DNA of 64,000 nucleotides, taken from positions 1 to 64,000 of the forward strand of contig JAVHYF010000002.1 of the NCBI GenBank assembly GCA_031119205.1, given 5' to 3'. Positions 62,392 through 64,000 of the stretch are shown here, one piece after another. The notes under the pieces were generated by a model that had not been told where the DNA came from, did no database searches, and was given only the letters and a program-made list of their open reading frames with translations. The position numbers and the translations under genes were made by a program. Within the stretch, counting starts at the first letter, position 1; every line of letters begins with the position of its first letter. The DNA is from Moraxellaceae bacterium. Its GTDB lineage: Bacteria > Pseudomonadota > Gammaproteobacteria > Burkholderiales > Rhodocyclaceae.

Positions 62392-62613
62392 ACCTAGGGG
62401 ATGTCAGTACGAACGGGGTTTGACTCTCTTATCGGCCAAGCCAGATACAGCCGGCGACAAGGCGGGAATCTCCGACTCGCTAACTCCTCTTGGACAGACT
62501 TGAGGCGTAACGTGGCGGACAGTCACAAGAACTCAACATCTCACCAATCCTTGTCAGCTGAGCGACAAATGGATGAGTGCTTGTGCTGGAGCGCGTGGGT
62601 CAAAAACAAGACG
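62392..62613. other. Intergenic stretch right of the island
   Basis: About 220 bases between the ATPase promoter and the M14 gene. The one frame running through it continues antisense to the M14 gene and looks accidental. No repeat, tRNA or attachment site is visible. Confidence 0.5.
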
Positions 62614-63642
62614 CTACGCCCTCTCCCCAAACCGCCCACTGCCCCTCGCCAGATAGAACCACTCCTGCCCCGCCAGCGCGCCGGGGTTCGGGAACACCAC
62701 ATACCCTGCCTCCTCCGCCAGCACCGGCGTGCCGTCGTGGCGGGTGCCGATGCGTTCGCCGGCGGCGACCTTGTCGAAGCTGCGCCATTCGCGCGCAAGG
62801 GTATCTCCGGGGTGCAGGCGGTCGATGACGTCGTGCAGGCGCAGGACTTCGGGCTGGGCGACGGGCGCAGGGTCCGGGGCGTCGATGAGGCGGAAGTGGG
62901 CGAGCGTGTTGCGGATGGCGCGCCAGGCGAGATCGGGGGCGGCGGGGTCTTCATGCTGGCCGCATTCAAGGGTGATGGCGCAGCCGCCGCGGCTGCGCAT
63001 GTACTCGGTGGTGCCTACGCCGTAGGCGGGGTCGGTGTTGAGTTGTTGCTGGCGGGCACTGTCGATGTTCGTACCAGCGGCCTCTGCCCGCGCGACGCGA
63101 TGCGCGACGCCGCGTGCGTAGGTGTCGAGCCAACCTTCGACGATGCGGCGCACGCCGAGGCGCAGTGCGAAGGCTTCTTCCTGCGTGGCGCGGGCGAAGG
63201 GCTCCAGCGGGCCGTCGTTGTCTTGCGGGCCGAGCATGGCGAAGGCTTCGCTGGCGGTGTGGAAGGAATGCAGGTCGAGCAGCACGTCGTGCGCGTCGAG
63301 CAAGGGGCATAGCCGGTTGGCGATGTGGTCTTCAAAGTCCTGCGGCGTGGCGGTGACACGCAGGTTGCGGTTGAGGTTGCGGTCGCCGGCGCGATGGCCG
63401 CGTGAGTAGGCGAGCGGATTGGTGACGGGCACGAAGCTGACGCTGCCGCGCACGATGGTCAGCTCGCCGGCGTCAATCTCGCGGGTGATGCGTTCGATGG
63501 CGCGGGTGCCGCAGGTTTCGTTGCCGTGCACGGCGCCGAGGACGATGAGCCGCACGCCGGGCTGCAGGCCGACGTACTGGATGACTTTGAGTTGGGATGT
63601 TGAGTACTGGACGTCGGGGACGTCGTGGGCGGGTGCGTTCAT
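62614..63642 (-). CDS. Succinylglutamate desuccinylase/aspartoacylase family protein
   Basis: A 342-residue M14-type zinc deacylase from ATG 63642. H39 and E42 (VHGNETCG) and a later His (LLDLHSFHTASE) form the zinc site; ITLECGQHED holds the catalytic Glu. It probably removes an acyl group from an amino acid; the substrate is unknown. No strong ribosome site. Confidence 0.87.
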   Translation of the reverse strand: MNAPAHDVPDVQYSTSQLKVIQYVGLQPGVRLIVLGAVHGNETCGTRAIERITREIDAGELTIVRGSVSFVPVTNPLAYSRGHRAGDRNLNRNLRVTATPQDFEDHIANRLCPLLDAHDVLLDLHSFHTASEAFAMLGPQDNDGPLEPFARATQEEAFALRLGVRRIVEGWLDTYARGVAHRVARAEAAGTNIDSARQQQLNTDPAYGVGTTEYMRSRGGCAITLECGQHEDPAAPDLAWRAIRNTLAHFRLIDAPDPAPVAQPEVLRLHDVIDRLHPGDTLAREWRSFDKVAAGERIGTRHDGTPVLAEEAGYVVFPNPGALAGQEWFYLARGSGRFGERA

Positions 63643-64000
63643 GCTGGCAGGCGCGCCGTGGACGGCGGCGCAATGTGGCGGGACAAGAAGGGGATGCTGC
63701 AACAGCTCCCCGGACTAGGCAATCGGAGGACATGCTCTCATCACGCTATGACATGCGGGCAGGCATGCGAAACGGTGTCCGCCGGTGTGCTGTGTCCCCC
63801 TCCTCTACACGGTGGCAGGTGCACTGAAACCATCGCGCTAATGTGCCGGGAACACGCCCAAAACACACCGGACGCCCGCCAGGAAGACGTCTGAAGCCGC
63901 GCGCCAGCACCACGACTCCCACGCTGTCCAGTACAGGAATCCACCAACCCCTTCCGCCGGAACATGGCCGAAGTTCTGCCTTGTCTAACCAAAGTCGGCT
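63643..64000. other. Right edge, no recognisable gene
   Basis: About 358 bases up to the window end. Short frames here have no family-like sequence, and I see no repeat or strong promoter. It may be the upstream region of the M14 gene and of a gene outside the window. Confidence 0.4.

Noticed and set aside
62401-63312. A 303-codon plus-strand frame starting right of the ATPase promoter
   Set aside because: Most of it is antisense to the M14 gene; the first 70 codons resemble no family.
63741-63992. An 83-codon frame at the right end
   Set aside because: No ribosome site, no domain, mixed composition.

Overview
The window is high-GC, densely coded Gram-negative chromosome. The complete division and cell-wall (dcw) cluster, lpxC, the lpxC / DUF721 / secA linkage, rnpB immediately upstream of mraZ and the betaproteobacterial-type gene content point to a betaproteobacterium, probably of the Rhodocyclales type. 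The genus is an inference. I see no tRNA, rRNA, CRISPR array or intact insertion sequence.

Region by region. (1) 1-7.9 kb: signal transduction. A 5'-truncated hybrid histidine kinase with near-identical tandem HAMP repeats and three receivers is followed by a second REC-GAF-kinase-REC protein. A convergent HDOD-GAF protein lies beyond. (2) 8-11.7 kb: a bacterial NHEJ operon, ku then ligD. (3) 11.8-25.1 kb: potassium and cation transport. A small membrane protein and Kup are followed by a kdp locus read on the minus strand as (30-aa ORF)-kdpF-kdpA-kdpB-kdpC-[three small ORFs]-corA-like-kdpD-kdpE. (4) 25.4-30 kb: secA with a clear terminator, a DUF721 (DciA-like) gene on the opposite strand, a small membrane protein and lpxC. 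(5) 30.1-47.3 kb: the dcw cluster on the minus strand, mraZ-rsmH-ftsL-ftsI-murE-murF-mraY-murD-ftsW-murG-murC-ddlB-ftsQ-ftsA-ftsZ, mostly with overlapping stop/start codons. It is preceded by a sigma70-like promoter next to a four-copy, 10-bp-phased MraZ operator and ends at an ftsZ terminator. (6) 47.4-49.3 kb: RNase P RNA (minus) and an HD-GYP protein (plus). (7) 49.3-58.7 kb: a lipoprotein, pyrC, a three-gene set (CPA2 antiporter, GCS2-type carboxylate-amine ligase, class I amidotransferase), a thioredoxin-fold protein and two MFS exporters separated by palindromic repeats. (8) 58.9-62.3 kb: a lower-GC island with a two-gene AAA+ ATPase / subtilisin-like protease module resembling the IetAS plasmid-exclusion and anti-phage system. 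(9) 62.6-63.6 kb: an aspartoacylase-like M14 protein, then 358 bases with no recognisable gene.

The genes form clear functional sets: envelope growth and division (mra/mur/fts, lpxC, secA), K+ homeostasis (kup, kdp), double-strand break repair (ku/ligD), second-messenger and phosphorelay signalling, and a probable defence module. The most notable features are the IetAS-like module with an inverted repeat around its promoter and a helix-turn-helix-like segment at the ATPase C-terminus, and the expanded kdp operon with several uncharacterised small ORFs and a direct-repeat promoter.
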